NCBI GenBank assembly: GCA_034927505.1
Contig: JAYFPY010000004.1
Coordinates: forward strand, 34,076 to 98,075
Direction: 5' to 3'
DNA: 64,000 bases
DNA from: RUG100 sp034927505
GTDB lineage: Bacteria > Bacillota > Clostridia > Peptostreptococcales > Anaerovoracaceae
The notes beneath the pieces are model-generated. The model did not search any database. It was not told where the DNA came from and saw only the letters and a program-made list of their open reading frames with translations. Shown piece by piece: positions 33,801-42,057 of this stretch (positions within the stretch are counted from its first letter, which is position 1; every line of letters starts with the position of its first letter). The translations under genes were made by a program, and so were the position numbers.

Positions 33801-34590
33801 CTGAAGCAGCTCCGCTGATCCCTTTCACGTTCCACTGGGCACCGATAATGCCTGCACAGTGGCTGCCGTGGGAGTTGTCGTCCATTGGATCTGTCGAATC
33901 TGATGTTGAACCTCCTGCGGTTTCCTTAGTTAGAGAATTGAAACCATATGTGCCCCCGCCCATTTTCGTGAGTGCGGGATAACTCTTTCCGCTGCTCCAC
34001 ATGACATCCTTCAGGTCTTCATGGTTATAATCCACACCGGTATCCAGTACGGCTACTACTACTCCTTCGGCATTGACTTTGGGATTCGGGACACCGCTGC
34101 TGTCATATGTGTTCCATCCTTCCACATTGATGCCATAATGTCCTGCACTAAGGCCGGGATTATCATATGCATACTGCTTTTTCGAATAATCCGGTGTTTC
34201 CCCTGATATGTGATAAACATAATTAGGCTCGGCGAATTCAACACCGGGCATTTTTTCCAGTTCTTCGATCATTTCATCAGTAGATAGCGAATCGGACTTT
34301 ACCAATAACAGTTTCTGTGAACTCTTCGCGCTGAATGTTGTCGCCTTGCCTTCAGCTTTTGTATTATCCAGATCCATCAGTGTTTCTGCATTTTTCAACA
34401 GATCCGTCCCTTCGACAGAAGCCGCCCTGGCAGAAGTATTCACGCATACTATTGCTTCTCCGGCCGCATACTTTCCCCCGCTGCCTTTGGATCCCCCTGT
34501 ATCGTTCACCGCTGCCGATGCGGCAACTGTGAATATCCCCAGCGTCAGTACCATTACAGATACCATTAACAATCGTCTTTTAGTTTTCAT
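30880..34590 (-). CDS. Secreted modular subtilase (S8 peptidase)
   Basis: 1236 residues. Order: signal peptide (to ASA, about 26); inhibitor-like prodomain (about 40-130: LLLVKSD, PGVEFAEPNYVYHIS); S8 catalytic domain with Asp183 (VLDTGVDYNHEDL), His241 (NSHGSHCAGI) and Ser585 (YMSGTSMAAPAV). Between APGVDIYSTVP (about 395) and the Ser motif sits an unusual insert of roughly 170 residues, beta-rich and carbohydrate-binding-module-like (AFRYKIGANDKNIEMIAVTVD). Then an IPT/TIG-like domain (about 650-720), a Kelch-like propeller (about 735-1000) and two Lys/Tyr-rich Fn3-like domains resembling the tail of the surface protein at 8806. Likely a wall-associated protease; 39 bp downstream of the nucleotidyltransferase gene. 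Confidence 0.9.
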   Translation of the reverse strand: MKTKRRLLMVSVMVLTLGIFTVAASAAVNDTGGSKGSGGKYAAGEAIVCVNTSARAASVEGTDLLKNAETLMDLDNTKAEGKATTFSAKSSQKLLLVKSDSLSTDEMIEELEKMPGVEFAEPNYVYHISGETPDYSKKQYAYDNPGLSAGHYGINVEGWNTYDSSGVPNPKVNAEGVVVAVLDTGVDYNHEDLKDVMWSSGKSYPALTKMGGGTYGFNSLTKETAGGSTSDSTDPMDDNSHGSHCAGIIGAQWNVKGISGAASGEKIMAVKAGNKDGIFYGSSIIKGYEYIKTAIESGVNVKAVNDSWGGTAGGSSVDIAVSEVGKAGAVSCFASGNDSKDCDVENQTVSGLKNNPYVVAVNASDKDGKAAYFTNYGASTTDVAAPGVDIYSTVPKSSTADVDDTKNAKLVDNYDRDVIDGTFNYTYSKETSEKIDLEIAKDQGNADNALKATSLSDNPDDEGAFFITKGTEKVKKAKYLAFRYKIGANDKNIEMIAVTVDVKLTNGKWASDTKDNALIMPGSVNRWSIGTVQMPENTDWEDFTVKMYISGATAEFKGAAGVSVLFDDMTLTDMNRSYQYMSGTSMAAPAVTGEAAILAANFKDDKADKLAARIIGSVEPLKEDNTAGKSISGGLASVKKALDKDTSPVVNSAKMDNSQLVIGGFFFGNEKGKVTIGGKEVDTAAWSDTEIKIDASENIDTGRNKVEVQTAGDKSQSRTGHQYFDIDPDNDPNLYDRLTLPDAKDAKGFYNMAVYSVCALNNKLYCLGTNDDNGIDMWCYDTKNKEWSEKAGLSSDSMPLVKSTCTYEGRLVTVVINNKTADSMLASYDPDSNKWSVYATNSETPILMTGMIINNGEGLYYMGGQRLFTETMTTKPQKDIYRIDMKNRTFTKVGEIDTVRNEPAAAYTGGTDIYMAGGTDADGNIVDSLEKISFSGGKATSKVVKTGIMPSGISDKQDKTMTIGSVKGGMIMTGPVIKNDDGNTTADTYKMTFDNNAGFVKTGKLVSTGKLFNFAATAYGSKYYVLGTDTEGRIMAADSADTIEQPGQTKKTLKTPAIKKVSSGGKTGIYVNAKWKGVSGAEYYKVKVYKYSKKKWYYYKTKKTNISIKTKQGHRKYKIAVQAVGRNGFGETLSSAYSKKKALITRLSIPKIKYAGKGDYYREVRVKWQKNKKAGAYKVGLYSYKTKKWSYYKTKKTSIDIAYGLRGNKFKVKVKALKGDKSSYYTIKKSQKRVTL

Positions 34591-34629
34591 AACATCATCC
34601 CCCCTATTTTACAAAAATTAAACTATGAT

Positions 34630-35550
34630 TTATTTCCACAGCTTTTCCGGATACAGCCCTTTGTCTTTGAGAGACTGCAGAGAAGCCATGACCATTTCCT
34701 TGTCTTCTTTATATGTAACGCCATACCATTTGTCCCTTGAAGACAGCACTGTTACAGTTGCTCGGCCCTCACGGATCAGTTGATCCGTCACTTCCGGGAT
34801 CAGGTACTCTGCCTTTTCATTATTGTCTTCTTCGGCAGCTCTATCGAGAAAAGCCGGGAATCGATCCGCCAGTTCCCGCATCATACCCTTGGAATACCCC
34901 CAGAAATTCATAGATACCGGTGTATCCTCTGCCAGAGGAGTCCAGGTCTTTCCGTCATTTTCCGTATAAGCAATTTTCCCGTCTACACGCATTATCTTTG
35001 TTCTTTCGACTATATGTCTTAAGAATCCCTCCTTTGATACGTCGCAAACGCCTCGTGCAACATGGCCATTTTCGGTTATGGTGTTCTTCAACTGATAGCT
35101 GACCATGGCAAAATCATAGGTGTTCCCTTCAAGATCCTTTGACAGATATTCATATATGCTGTGGAAGGCTCCCGGTCCATAGTAGTCATCAGCGTTTATC
35201 ACAACAAAGGGACCATCTACAAGATCACGGCAGCTCATTACCGCATGGGCTGTTCCCCATGGCTTTTCCCTTCCGATGACGCCGTATCCCGGCGGAAGAT
35301 CATCTATCCTTTGGAATGCAAATTCCACGTCCAAATATTTTCCGGCTCTGGGTTCGATCAGTTCTCTGAATGCCTCTTCCATTTCTTCTTTGATGACAAA
35401 TATCACTTTTTTGAATCCTGCCATCATGGCATCGTAAAGGGAAAAATCCATAATGATCTCTCCCTCTGATGTTATTGGATCTATCTGTTTCAGTCCGCCG
35501 TAGCGGCTGCCCATTCCTGCTGCCATTATGATCAGTACCGGTTCTTTCAT
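34630..35550 (-). CDS. Sugar-phosphate nucleotidyltransferase family protein
   Basis: This 306-residue GT-A-fold NTP transferase has the N-terminal signature LIIMAAGMGSRYGGLKQI, then a PWGTAHAVMSC motif and VVINADDYYG with the metal-binding Asp. The ATG at 35550 follows GGAGG by 9 nt; a longer frame upstream is not needed. Sugar and nucleotide cannot be told; a role in capsule or wall glycan precursor synthesis is plausible. Confidence 0.85.
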   Translation of the reverse strand: MKEPVLIIMAAGMGSRYGGLKQIDPITSEGEIIMDFSLYDAMMAGFKKVIFVIKEEMEEAFRELIEPRAGKYLDVEFAFQRIDDLPPGYGVIGREKPWGTAHAVMSCRDLVDGPFVVINADDYYGPGAFHSIYEYLSKDLEGNTYDFAMVSYQLKNTITENGHVARGVCDVSKEGFLRHIVERTKIMRVDGKIAYTENDGKTWTPLAEDTPVSMNFWGYSKGMMRELADRFPAFLDRAAEEDNNEKAEYLIPEVTDQLIREGRATVTVLSSRDKWYGVTYKEDKEMVMASLQSLKDKGLYPEKLWK

Positions 35551-35687
35551 ATCGCTGCGCCTCCATTTCTCAGTAAGCAATTGTTTTTGTTTCTTATATA
35601 GATCTAGCATAGCACAGTTTTTCCTAGAATATCAACCGCTATGTCTCTTTACTTACTCTTTCTTTTGTGGTGCCTCTTCCCTGTGTA

Positions 35688-35696
35688 TGATATAAT
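35688..35696 (+). promoter_or_regulatory. Extended -10 promoter
   Basis: TGA-TATAAT lies 37 bp upstream of the ATG at 35734, with AAGGA ribosome-site sequence between. It would drive the kinase-like and DUF2148 genes. Confidence 0.55.
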
Positions 35697-35733
35697 TATT
35701 AGGCAAACGTTGGAAAGGAACTAAGGAAATAAA

Positions 35734-36210
35734 ATGAACATATACGTCACCGGACCAATAGGGTCTGACAGAAAGAAAGCTGCGCAAAAACTGGCCGAAG
35801 AAACCGGATATGACTTTCTTGACTTCGATGCTGAAATCGAAAAGAGAGACGGACGAACCATCAGGCGCATTTGCATGATGATGGGCGAACATGAATACAG
35901 GAACAAGGAATATGAACTTCTCAACGAACTGGCAGAAAGTGGGCGTTCTGATAAAGAAGGATATGTCTGCTCCTGCAGCGATGGGATACTCTTCGATCCC
36001 ATGTGCTCCGAACTTATGAAAAAGGGCCGGATCCTTATTGCTGATGCCGATATGTCTGTGGATGACCTATGGGAACAGGCAAAGAACGACACCGATCTTC
36101 CTTACGCTTTCATGTCCGATCCCAATGAGAATACAAAGAAAAAAAAGTTCATGGAACTGTATGAACTTCGCAAAAATATTTATATGAAATTTACGGAGGT
36201 AATAGAATGA
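35734..36210 (+). CDS. Shikimate-kinase-like protein with degenerate P-loop
   Basis: This 158-residue protein resembles small shikimate-kinase/AAA nucleoside kinases: MNIYVTGPIGSDRKKAAQKLAEETGYDFLDFDAEIEKRDGRTI has the strand, loop and the DxD-like substrate segment. However the loop reads GPIGSDRK instead of GxxGxGK(S/T), so ATP binding is doubtful. It ends by overlapping the DUF2148 gene by 4 bp. It may be a non-catalytic relative. Confidence 0.6.
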   Translation: MNIYVTGPIGSDRKKAAQKLAEETGYDFLDFDAEIEKRDGRTIRRICMMMGEHEYRNKEYELLNELAESGRSDKEGYVCSCSDGILFDPMCSELMKKGRILIADADMSVDDLWEQAKNDTDLPYAFMSDPNENTKKKKFMELYELRKNIYMKFTEVIE

Positions 36211-36749
36211 TAACAAACAGTATCGATGCAAGACGAAAAGCTGTCCGCGCAGTTGCTGAGCTGATGGCGACAGCAGCACAGACCGCTCCAAAGGGATGCG
36301 GCATGGACAATGTGCGCTCACTCATTGTCGACGGAAATGAAAAAGACACACTCTCTTCCATCATGCGGGAAATATGCAAAGAATACGATCAGGATTTCTT
36401 CGAAAGAGATGCCTGCAATGTGGATGACAGCCAATGTGTCCTGCTCATCGGCGTTCAGGATGCACCTATAGGCCTTGACCACTGCGGTGTCTGCGGATTC
36501 AAGAACTGCGGAGAATGTGCAGCGGCGGGCAGTCACTGCGCATTCAATATCACAGACCTGGGAATAGCCGTCGGCTCGGCAGTTTCTGTTGCCGCAGATC
36601 ACAGGGTAGACAACAGAGTCCTTTACTCCGCCGGAAAAGCGGCCCTGCGCGCAGGCTGGTTCGATAACAATGTGAAAGTCTGTTATGCTGTTCCGCTGTC
36701 TGCGGAAGCCAAGAACTCCTTCTTTGACAGAGGTGAAGATGACGAATGA
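36207..36749 (+). CDS. DUF2148 ferredoxin-like domain protein
   Basis: This 180-residue protein has RRKAVRAVAELMATAAQTAPKGCG, then a Cys-rich stretch CGVCGFKNCGECAAAGSHCAFN and GIAVGSAVSVAADHRVDNRV, matching DUF2148 proteins of anaerobes. The cysteines could hold an Fe-S cluster. Function unknown; translationally coupled to the kinase-like gene. Confidence 0.82.
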   Translation: MITNSIDARRKAVRAVAELMATAAQTAPKGCGMDNVRSLIVDGNEKDTLSSIMREICKEYDQDFFERDACNVDDSQCVLLIGVQDAPIGLDHCGVCGFKNCGECAAAGSHCAFNITDLGIAVGSAVSVAADHRVDNRVLYSAGKAALRAGWFDNNVKVCYAVPLSAEAKNSFFDRGEDDE

Positions 36750-36755
36750 TCCTTT

Positions 36756-36917
36756 CTAAAAATCTGCATAGGTAAATGTCGGCGCATTTGACATATTCGC
36801 ATATATCACATAGCAGTAAATCACTATCATGAGAGCAAGGAACATCCCGGTATATACCAGATATTCCTTGCTTATTTTTTTAGTTGTTTTCTTTAGAAAA
36901 CTTATAAATTTCTTCAT
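36756..36917 (-). CDS. dltX: DltX, small D-alanylation membrane protein
   Basis: This 53-residue frame overlaps the 3' end of dltD by 38 bp (ATG at 36917). It has a basic N-terminus (MKKFISFLKKTTKKISKEYL), one membrane helix (VYTGMFLALMIVIYCYVIYA) and the C-terminal TFTYADF, corresponding to the conserved F-x-Y-x-x-F end of DltX, which acts as an acyl carrier intermediate in teichoic-acid D-alanylation. In Bacilli dltX usually precedes dltA; here it closes the operon. Confidence 0.8.
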   Translation of the reverse strand: MKKFISFLKKTTKKISKEYLVYTGMFLALMIVIYCYVIYANMSNAPTFTYADF

Positions 36918-38046
36918 TGACCTTTACCCAGCCTTTCCCGCTGTAGTGTACTGCATCCTGCATAAAATACGGCGTATATTCATATTTTGAAAGATCCGCT
37001 GTCTTTGCGCCATATTCTTCAGCCAGAGCAGCTGTCTTTTTATAGAACGCCTCCCGTCCTTCCTTTGGAAAGCCGGTATAATCATACCAGTAACCGTTGA
37101 CCGGCGGCAGTATGAGCAGCGGTTCTATATTTCTCTCCCTGCACAGTTCAAGAAATATTTTCAGATCGTCGTATTCCGGGGAACTCCCGTAAGATCTCCC
37201 CTTGTCGGAATCCTTTTTCTTTTTCATGATCCGCAGTATTTTTTTCCTGAAAGTTTTATCTCTCATATAGAACTGATTGGTGGACCTTTTCTTTTCGTAT
37301 TGATCCGCTTCGCCCTCCAGCAGCTTCCAGTCGGGGCTTTCTCCGGATATGGCTTTTTCACTTCCTTTTTTTATCCGGCTGGATCTCATTGCAGTCAGTA
37401 CGCACAGCCGATCTTTCTCACTGACGAACAGGCCACGCATACGACATGATATTTTATCCCAGGGATTGCCTCTTTTGTACAGATACACTTTATTGTATTT
37501 TTTGACCCTGGCCTTCAAAGTCGCATCCTTCGACAACAGTTTTTCCGTCCGGTCAGCTATGCTTTTTCGCAGGGAAAAAGACAATCTGCTGTTCTGAAGC
37601 ATCGCCGTGTAATCGCTTTCGGAAAATCTCAGTGCAAATGCTTCGGGGCGCACTCCTTCTTTGTTGAACCACTGCGGGGATACGATCAGTACTACTTTTC
37701 TCTTTTTCATGCTTCGTTCAAGGCCTCCGAGAGCAATTGTATGAGTAAGGCTCTGAGAAAAAGCCGACCCCATGATCATAGGTGTTACATCCTGATCCTT
37801 GAACACTTTTTTCGGATAGAATGGTGTTTTCACGCTATGGTTGAATTCTGAAGATCCAAACGTGAGTATGGTTTTATTATCCAGGTTGGAAGCTACTGCA
37901 TCATGACTGGCGTATTTATAGAGATTGTTCCACGTTCCCATTTGAGAAGTCCTGGTATTGATCTGCTTTACTCCATACACATGCATTCCTGCAACAACAG
38001 CAGTAAACATTATCAGCGCCGTGAGAAAAGCCGCTATTTTTTTCAT
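36880..38046 (-). CDS. dltD: Teichoic-acid D-alanyltransferase DltD
   Basis: This 388-residue protein has an N-terminal membrane helix and an extracellular SGNH-like domain: ILTFGSSEFNHSVKTPFYP carries the nucleophile Ser, and MQDAVHYSGKGW the Asp-x-x-His pair. It transfers D-alanine to lipoteichoic acid on the outer face. Begins 2 bp after dltC. Confidence 0.92.
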   Translation of the reverse strand: MKKIAAFLTALIMFTAVVAGMHVYGVKQINTRTSQMGTWNNLYKYASHDAVASNLDNKTILTFGSSEFNHSVKTPFYPKKVFKDQDVTPMIMGSAFSQSLTHTIALGGLERSMKKRKVVLIVSPQWFNKEGVRPEAFALRFSESDYTAMLQNSRLSFSLRKSIADRTEKLLSKDATLKARVKKYNKVYLYKRGNPWDKISCRMRGLFVSEKDRLCVLTAMRSSRIKKGSEKAISGESPDWKLLEGEADQYEKKRSTNQFYMRDKTFRKKILRIMKKKKDSDKGRSYGSSPEYDDLKIFLELCRERNIEPLLILPPVNGYWYDYTGFPKEGREAFYKKTAALAEEYGAKTADLSKYEYTPYFMQDAVHYSGKGWVKVNEEIYKFSKENN

Positions 38047-38047
38047 T

Positions 38048-38290
38048 TTACTGCCCCTTCATCTCCCTGACCAATGCTATTACTTTTTCGGGAGTTTCTA
38101 CTTCCTCTCTGGATACAGCTGATGGCGAAAGAGTGATGTCGAACAATTCCTCCAGCCCCACCAGCAGTTCTGTATATCCAAGAGAATCCAGCAGTCCCTC
38201 TTCTGACATATTGATATTTCTGTCTTCTTTAACGATCTCGTCATCACATATCTCTGCGAGCAGATCAAGTATTTTTTCTTCCATTTTCAT
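38048..38290 (-). CDS. dltC: D-alanyl carrier protein DltC
   Basis: This 80-residue carrier has the 4'-phosphopantetheine Ser in EEGLLDSLGYTELLVGLEELF. It receives D-Ala from DltA and passes it to the membrane complex. Third in the operon, 17 bp after dltB. Confidence 0.93.
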   Translation of the reverse strand: MKMEEKILDLLAEICDDEIVKEDRNINMSEEGLLDSLGYTELLVGLEELFDITLSPSAVSREEVETPEKVIALVREMKGQ

Positions 38291-38306
38291 TCTCCTTTTT
38301 TCTCTT

Positions 38307-39473
38307 TTAGTTTATCCATGCTGTAAATAACTCTGTGAACCGGCCTGAAAAAATAAACAGGCCGAACATAACAAGATTAAAAGTGATAACTGTTGAAGTA
38401 ATAATGTACCATCTTTCTTTCTTGTGTTTTTTATGTATCTTTGATTTTTTCTGCCATACTTCCGTAAGTGCCAGCAGCACTCCGTGATACAGCCCATAGA
38501 TAATGTAATATACTGTCAGTCCGTGCCACAAGCCCATAACTGTCATGTTTACCATAAAACCACAGCTTGCTGCTGTCAGTCTGCTGCTGAATCTTTTCTT
38601 TTTTATCCACCGCATCATCAGCCTGGAAAAAAGATAGTCCCTGAACCAGTGGGACAATGTTATATGCCAGCGGTTCCAGAAATCTGCAATATCTTTGCTT
38701 ATGAACGGCGCTTTGAAATTGTCCGGCATCCTTATGCCCAGTATGTATGAACATCCTATGGCCATCAGACTGTATCCGGCAAAATCAAAGAACAGGTAAA
38801 ACCCATAGGAATACATATAGATCAGCGCCGATCCCATAGTGTGTTTCATTCCGGCCCACAGTATCAGCTGATAGATGGACGCCGCAATGACAAATTTGTA
38901 CGTCAATCCTATCATTATTTTTACGATGCCTGCACCGGCCTGTTCCAGATAATCCTTCTTCGGCATTATTCTGTTCAAATCTTCGCCGTACCTTCGGCTC
39001 CTGTCGATCGGACCTGACAGCAGCGACGGGAAAAACAATATAAAACTGAAATAATCGAAAGCCGGTATTTTTTTGATCAGTCCGTCATATACTTCGATCA
39101 ACATCTGCAGTATACGAAAAGTCATATACGATATGCCTATAAATCCAAATACCGAGATATGAGCCGAGGCAAACAGTTTGCTCGCTGCCAAAGGTGCCAT
39201 CCCAAAAGCGAGAAAGAGAACAAACAGTTTTCCGTTTCTCCCATATCTGTCCACAAGGAAAAGCCACAGCCTTAGCACGGCAAATTCAAGGAAACAGAAC
39301 GCAGCCATATATCCCAGTTCTTTTACATTGCCGCCTATGGCAAGCAAAGCAAACACCAATGTTGCCCCAAAAGCATAATATTTCAACGGTCTTTCTTTCG
39401 CTCCCAATATGACCGCCGGGACCAGGGCGGCGGCCATACAGATGAAAAAGGAGAAATCGCCGAACAGCATCAT
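38307..39473 (-). CDS. dltB: MBOAT-family D-alanyl transfer protein DltB
   Basis: This 388-residue multi-pass protein of the membrane-bound O-acyltransferase family has GYSLMAIGCSYILGIRMPDNFKAPF, IADFWNRWHITLSHWFRDYLF and the catalytic His in MGLWHGLTVYYIIYGLYHG. Starts within the dltA stop (TGATG) after GAGGGA. Confidence 0.93.
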   Translation of the reverse strand: MMLFGDFSFFICMAAALVPAVILGAKERPLKYYAFGATLVFALLAIGGNVKELGYMAAFCFLEFAVLRLWLFLVDRYGRNGKLFVLFLAFGMAPLAASKLFASAHISVFGFIGISYMTFRILQMLIEVYDGLIKKIPAFDYFSFILFFPSLLSGPIDRSRRYGEDLNRIMPKKDYLEQAGAGIVKIMIGLTYKFVIAASIYQLILWAGMKHTMGSALIYMYSYGFYLFFDFAGYSLMAIGCSYILGIRMPDNFKAPFISKDIADFWNRWHITLSHWFRDYLFSRLMMRWIKKKRFSSRLTAASCGFMVNMTVMGLWHGLTVYYIIYGLYHGVLLALTEVWQKKSKIHKKHKKERWYIITSTVITFNLVMFGLFIFSGRFTELFTAWIN

Positions 39474-40948
39474 CAGATCAGTTCCCTCAAAATCTTTCTA
39501 TCTGCTTTGCCGTTTGCTGTTACCGGCATACTGTCAAGAAACACTATCTTTTTAGGCACCATATATTCAGGCAGTTTTTCCTTTAGCTTATTCTTTATTT
39601 TTTTCCCTTCCTGAAAGGAATTTTCAGGGACGCCCAACCCTGAAACGATTGCGACCAGACTTTTTACTGCCCCGTCCTTTTCCTTTGGAAGTACCAGCGC
39701 ATCGCTGATCCCCTGTATTTTCTGCAGGTTGTTTTCTATGTCTCCCAGCTCTATCCTGTAACCGTGGTATTTTATCTGATCATCCAGTCTTCCGGAAAAA
39801 TGGAGCATCCCGTTTTTTATGAATCCTTTGTCGCCCGTATGATAACTCCTGTTTCGCCCGGCAGTAAACGCCCTTGCAGTCTGCTTTTCATCCTTGAAAT
39901 ATCCGGCACTGACGGTATCTCCCGTTATGACTATCTCTCCGGTTTCTTCTTCAGTCTTTATCTCTGTATGATATGCAGGCTTTCCTACAGGCAGAGGTTC
40001 ATCTGCGCTTATCATTTCCCTTGTTATTTCTACTGACGTTACAGCGACCGTAGTTTCTGTAGGGCCGTATGTATTTATGATTTTTGTGTTTGGAAATCGA
40101 TCCATCAATTCTCCTGCAAGACTGTTTGTCAGTGTTTCTCCACAGAATATAAATTCTTTCAGTTCCGGAAGCAGCTTCTGATCAAAGGAGTGATCGCTGC
40201 AGCACATAGCTGCAAATGACGGCGTGGAGACCCAATGATTGAATTTTCCCTCCGACATTTTTTTCATCAGCTGCTTCATGTCGGCCTGAGTCTCTTTGTC
40301 AACAGTTCTAAGAGTGCCTCCTTTATAAAGACATGTATAAAGATCCATTACAGAAAGATCGAAGGAGAACGGCGCCTGATTCAGGAAAACATTTTCTTCC
40401 GTCTGTCCTTCCTCATTTGTCAGTTCGGCAGACCACCGGAGAAAATGATCCAGATTGTCCGCAGTTATCCTGACGCCCTTTGGCGCGCCGGTACTTCCCG
40501 ATGTAAAAATAACATAAAAATCATCGCTGCCTCTGACAGCAAATTTTTCGTCTATTGTTTCTTTTGAGTTTTTGATGATGAGATCGGCCTGCTTTCGGGT
40601 GATCACCCTTGGACCGCAGCATTGTATTTCATCTTCTGCCAATACTATTCGACATCCGGATTTCTTGATTATATCCGTTATCCTTTTTTTCGGCATTGAA
40701 ATATCTACTGGGCAATACGCTCTCCCCGACCGTACACATGCCATAAAATATAAGATCATTCCCGGCTGTTTATGTCCGTACACCACAACGGGTGTTTTAT
40801 CATCTTTCAAGATGCTGTTCAGTGATGCAGCCAGTCTGCCCGACCCTTCCCACAGTTCCCTGTATGTCAAATTCCCTTTTTCGGATATAAAAGCATATCG
40901 ATCGCCGTGTTCGGCTGCGTACTGCCGTACTTTTGATAATAAACGCAT
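39473..40948 (-). CDS. dltA: D-alanine:D-alanyl carrier protein ligase DltA
   Basis: This 491-residue adenylating enzyme activates D-Ala with ATP and loads DltC. It has FYVIFTSGSTGAPKGVRIT (P-loop-like), INTYGPTETTVAV, YHTGDKGFIKNG and the late Lys in TANGKADRKIL. The ATG at 40948 follows GGAGGG by 4 nt. First gene of dltABCDX. Confidence 0.93.
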   Translation of the reverse strand: MRLLSKVRQYAAEHGDRYAFISEKGNLTYRELWEGSGRLAASLNSILKDDKTPVVVYGHKQPGMILYFMACVRSGRAYCPVDISMPKKRITDIIKKSGCRIVLAEDEIQCCGPRVITRKQADLIIKNSKETIDEKFAVRGSDDFYVIFTSGSTGAPKGVRITADNLDHFLRWSAELTNEEGQTEENVFLNQAPFSFDLSVMDLYTCLYKGGTLRTVDKETQADMKQLMKKMSEGKFNHWVSTPSFAAMCCSDHSFDQKLLPELKEFIFCGETLTNSLAGELMDRFPNTKIINTYGPTETTVAVTSVEITREMISADEPLPVGKPAYHTEIKTEEETGEIVITGDTVSAGYFKDEKQTARAFTAGRNRSYHTGDKGFIKNGMLHFSGRLDDQIKYHGYRIELGDIENNLQKIQGISDALVLPKEKDGAVKSLVAIVSGLGVPENSFQEGKKIKNKLKEKLPEYMVPKKIVFLDSMPVTANGKADRKILRELI

Positions 40949-41024
40949 TTGTCCCTCCATATTGTCTGTACACTTTCTACTTTCAATCAGTATACAATAT
41001 ATGGATGACTCTGCTGTGACACTA

Positions 41025-41660
41025 CTATAACAATTCTGTCACTTTCTTGGCTTTCACATGATCGATGACCATCAACGCGCCTGCAATATTAGCAATCGCA
41101 AAAGACCAGCCCGCCAGCACATCTGTAGGGTAGTGCACCCCGACATATATCCTGGAAAGACCTATAGCTATGGCAAGGAATCCGCAGAGGATGCAAAGAC
41201 CTGTTCTTTTACCGCCCTTTTCCATATTTGTCCATATGAGAAATACCAGCAGGCCATATACCGCAAACCCTGTTATTGCATGTCCGCTGGGAAATGAATA
41301 GCCTCCCTGATCGATAAGATGCAGAGACACATCCGGTCTGGGTCTTGCCACTATTGGCTTTACTATGGTCTTTGTCAGGCTTGTTACTGCTGCAACCCCC
41401 GCCACAGGCAGTCCGTATTTTATCCTGGTCGACGGATAAGCCAAAAGAAGAAGACATATTATCACTATAGCTTCCCAGTTACCCAGATAGGTTATCGACT
41501 CAGCCAGCGTGTTGAGCCCGTCCGTACGGGCAGAATAGAACGCCTGACGGATAACATTGTCAAAACCGGTAGTGCCATATACGACCACTATGTAAGTTAT
41601 AATGAGAAAGCCGATGACTCCGTCACCGGCTATTATTCCCCGTATTGTTTGTCTGCTCAT
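41025..41660 (-). CDS. PAP2-family membrane phosphatase
   Basis: This 211-residue protein has about six helices and all three lipid-phosphatase motifs: KPIVARPRP, GYSFPSGHAITG, and SRIYVGVHYPTDVLAGW. Likely dephosphorylates undecaprenyl pyrophosphate or a related lipid outside the membrane. I use the ATG at 41660, two bases after the upstream stop. Confidence 0.88.
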   Translation of the reverse strand: MSRQTIRGIIAGDGVIGFLIITYIVVVYGTTGFDNVIRQAFYSARTDGLNTLAESITYLGNWEAIVIICLLLLAYPSTRIKYGLPVAGVAAVTSLTKTIVKPIVARPRPDVSLHLIDQGGYSFPSGHAITGFAVYGLLVFLIWTNMEKGGKRTGLCILCGFLAIAIGLSRIYVGVHYPTDVLAGWSFAIANIAGALMVIDHVKAKKVTELL

Positions 41661-41661
41661 A

Positions 41662-41973
41662 TTACTTGATCTTGACCGCCGTTCCATAAGCCAGTATTTC
41701 TGCCGATCCCTGTACGATCTCGGCACCCGAATACCTGACGTTTATCACTGCATCCGCTCCCAGCTTTTCTGCTTCGTTGACCATTCTTGTAGTGGCTATC
41801 TGTCTTGCTTCTGTCAGCATATCCGTATAGCCCTTCAATTCTCCACCCACTAAGCCTTTCATGCCGGCCATAAAATCTTTGCCCACATTCTTTGACTGAA
41901 CAACATTTCCTCTTACCATTCCCAGACTTTCTATTTCTTTTCCCGGAACGTAATTGATATTCAATAATTCCAT
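41662..41973 (-). CDS. YbjQ/DUF74-family protein
   Basis: This 103-residue protein of the YbjQ (heavy-metal-binding domain) family starts MELLNINYVPGKEIESLGMVRGNVV with ADAVINVRYSGAEIVQGSAEILAYGTAV near the end. It forms pentamers in known structures; role unknown. Directly upstream of the PAP2 gene. Confidence 0.88.
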   Translation of the reverse strand: MELLNINYVPGKEIESLGMVRGNVVQSKNVGKDFMAGMKGLVGGELKGYTDMLTEARQIATTRMVNEAEKLGADAVINVRYSGAEIVQGSAEILAYGTAVKIK

Positions 41974-42057
41974 TTTTAAAGTCCTCCTTTTTATATGCCT
42001 ATTATATTACAGGACCCTGCTCCGTGCAATTGATATTATAAAAAGGATATTAAATCA

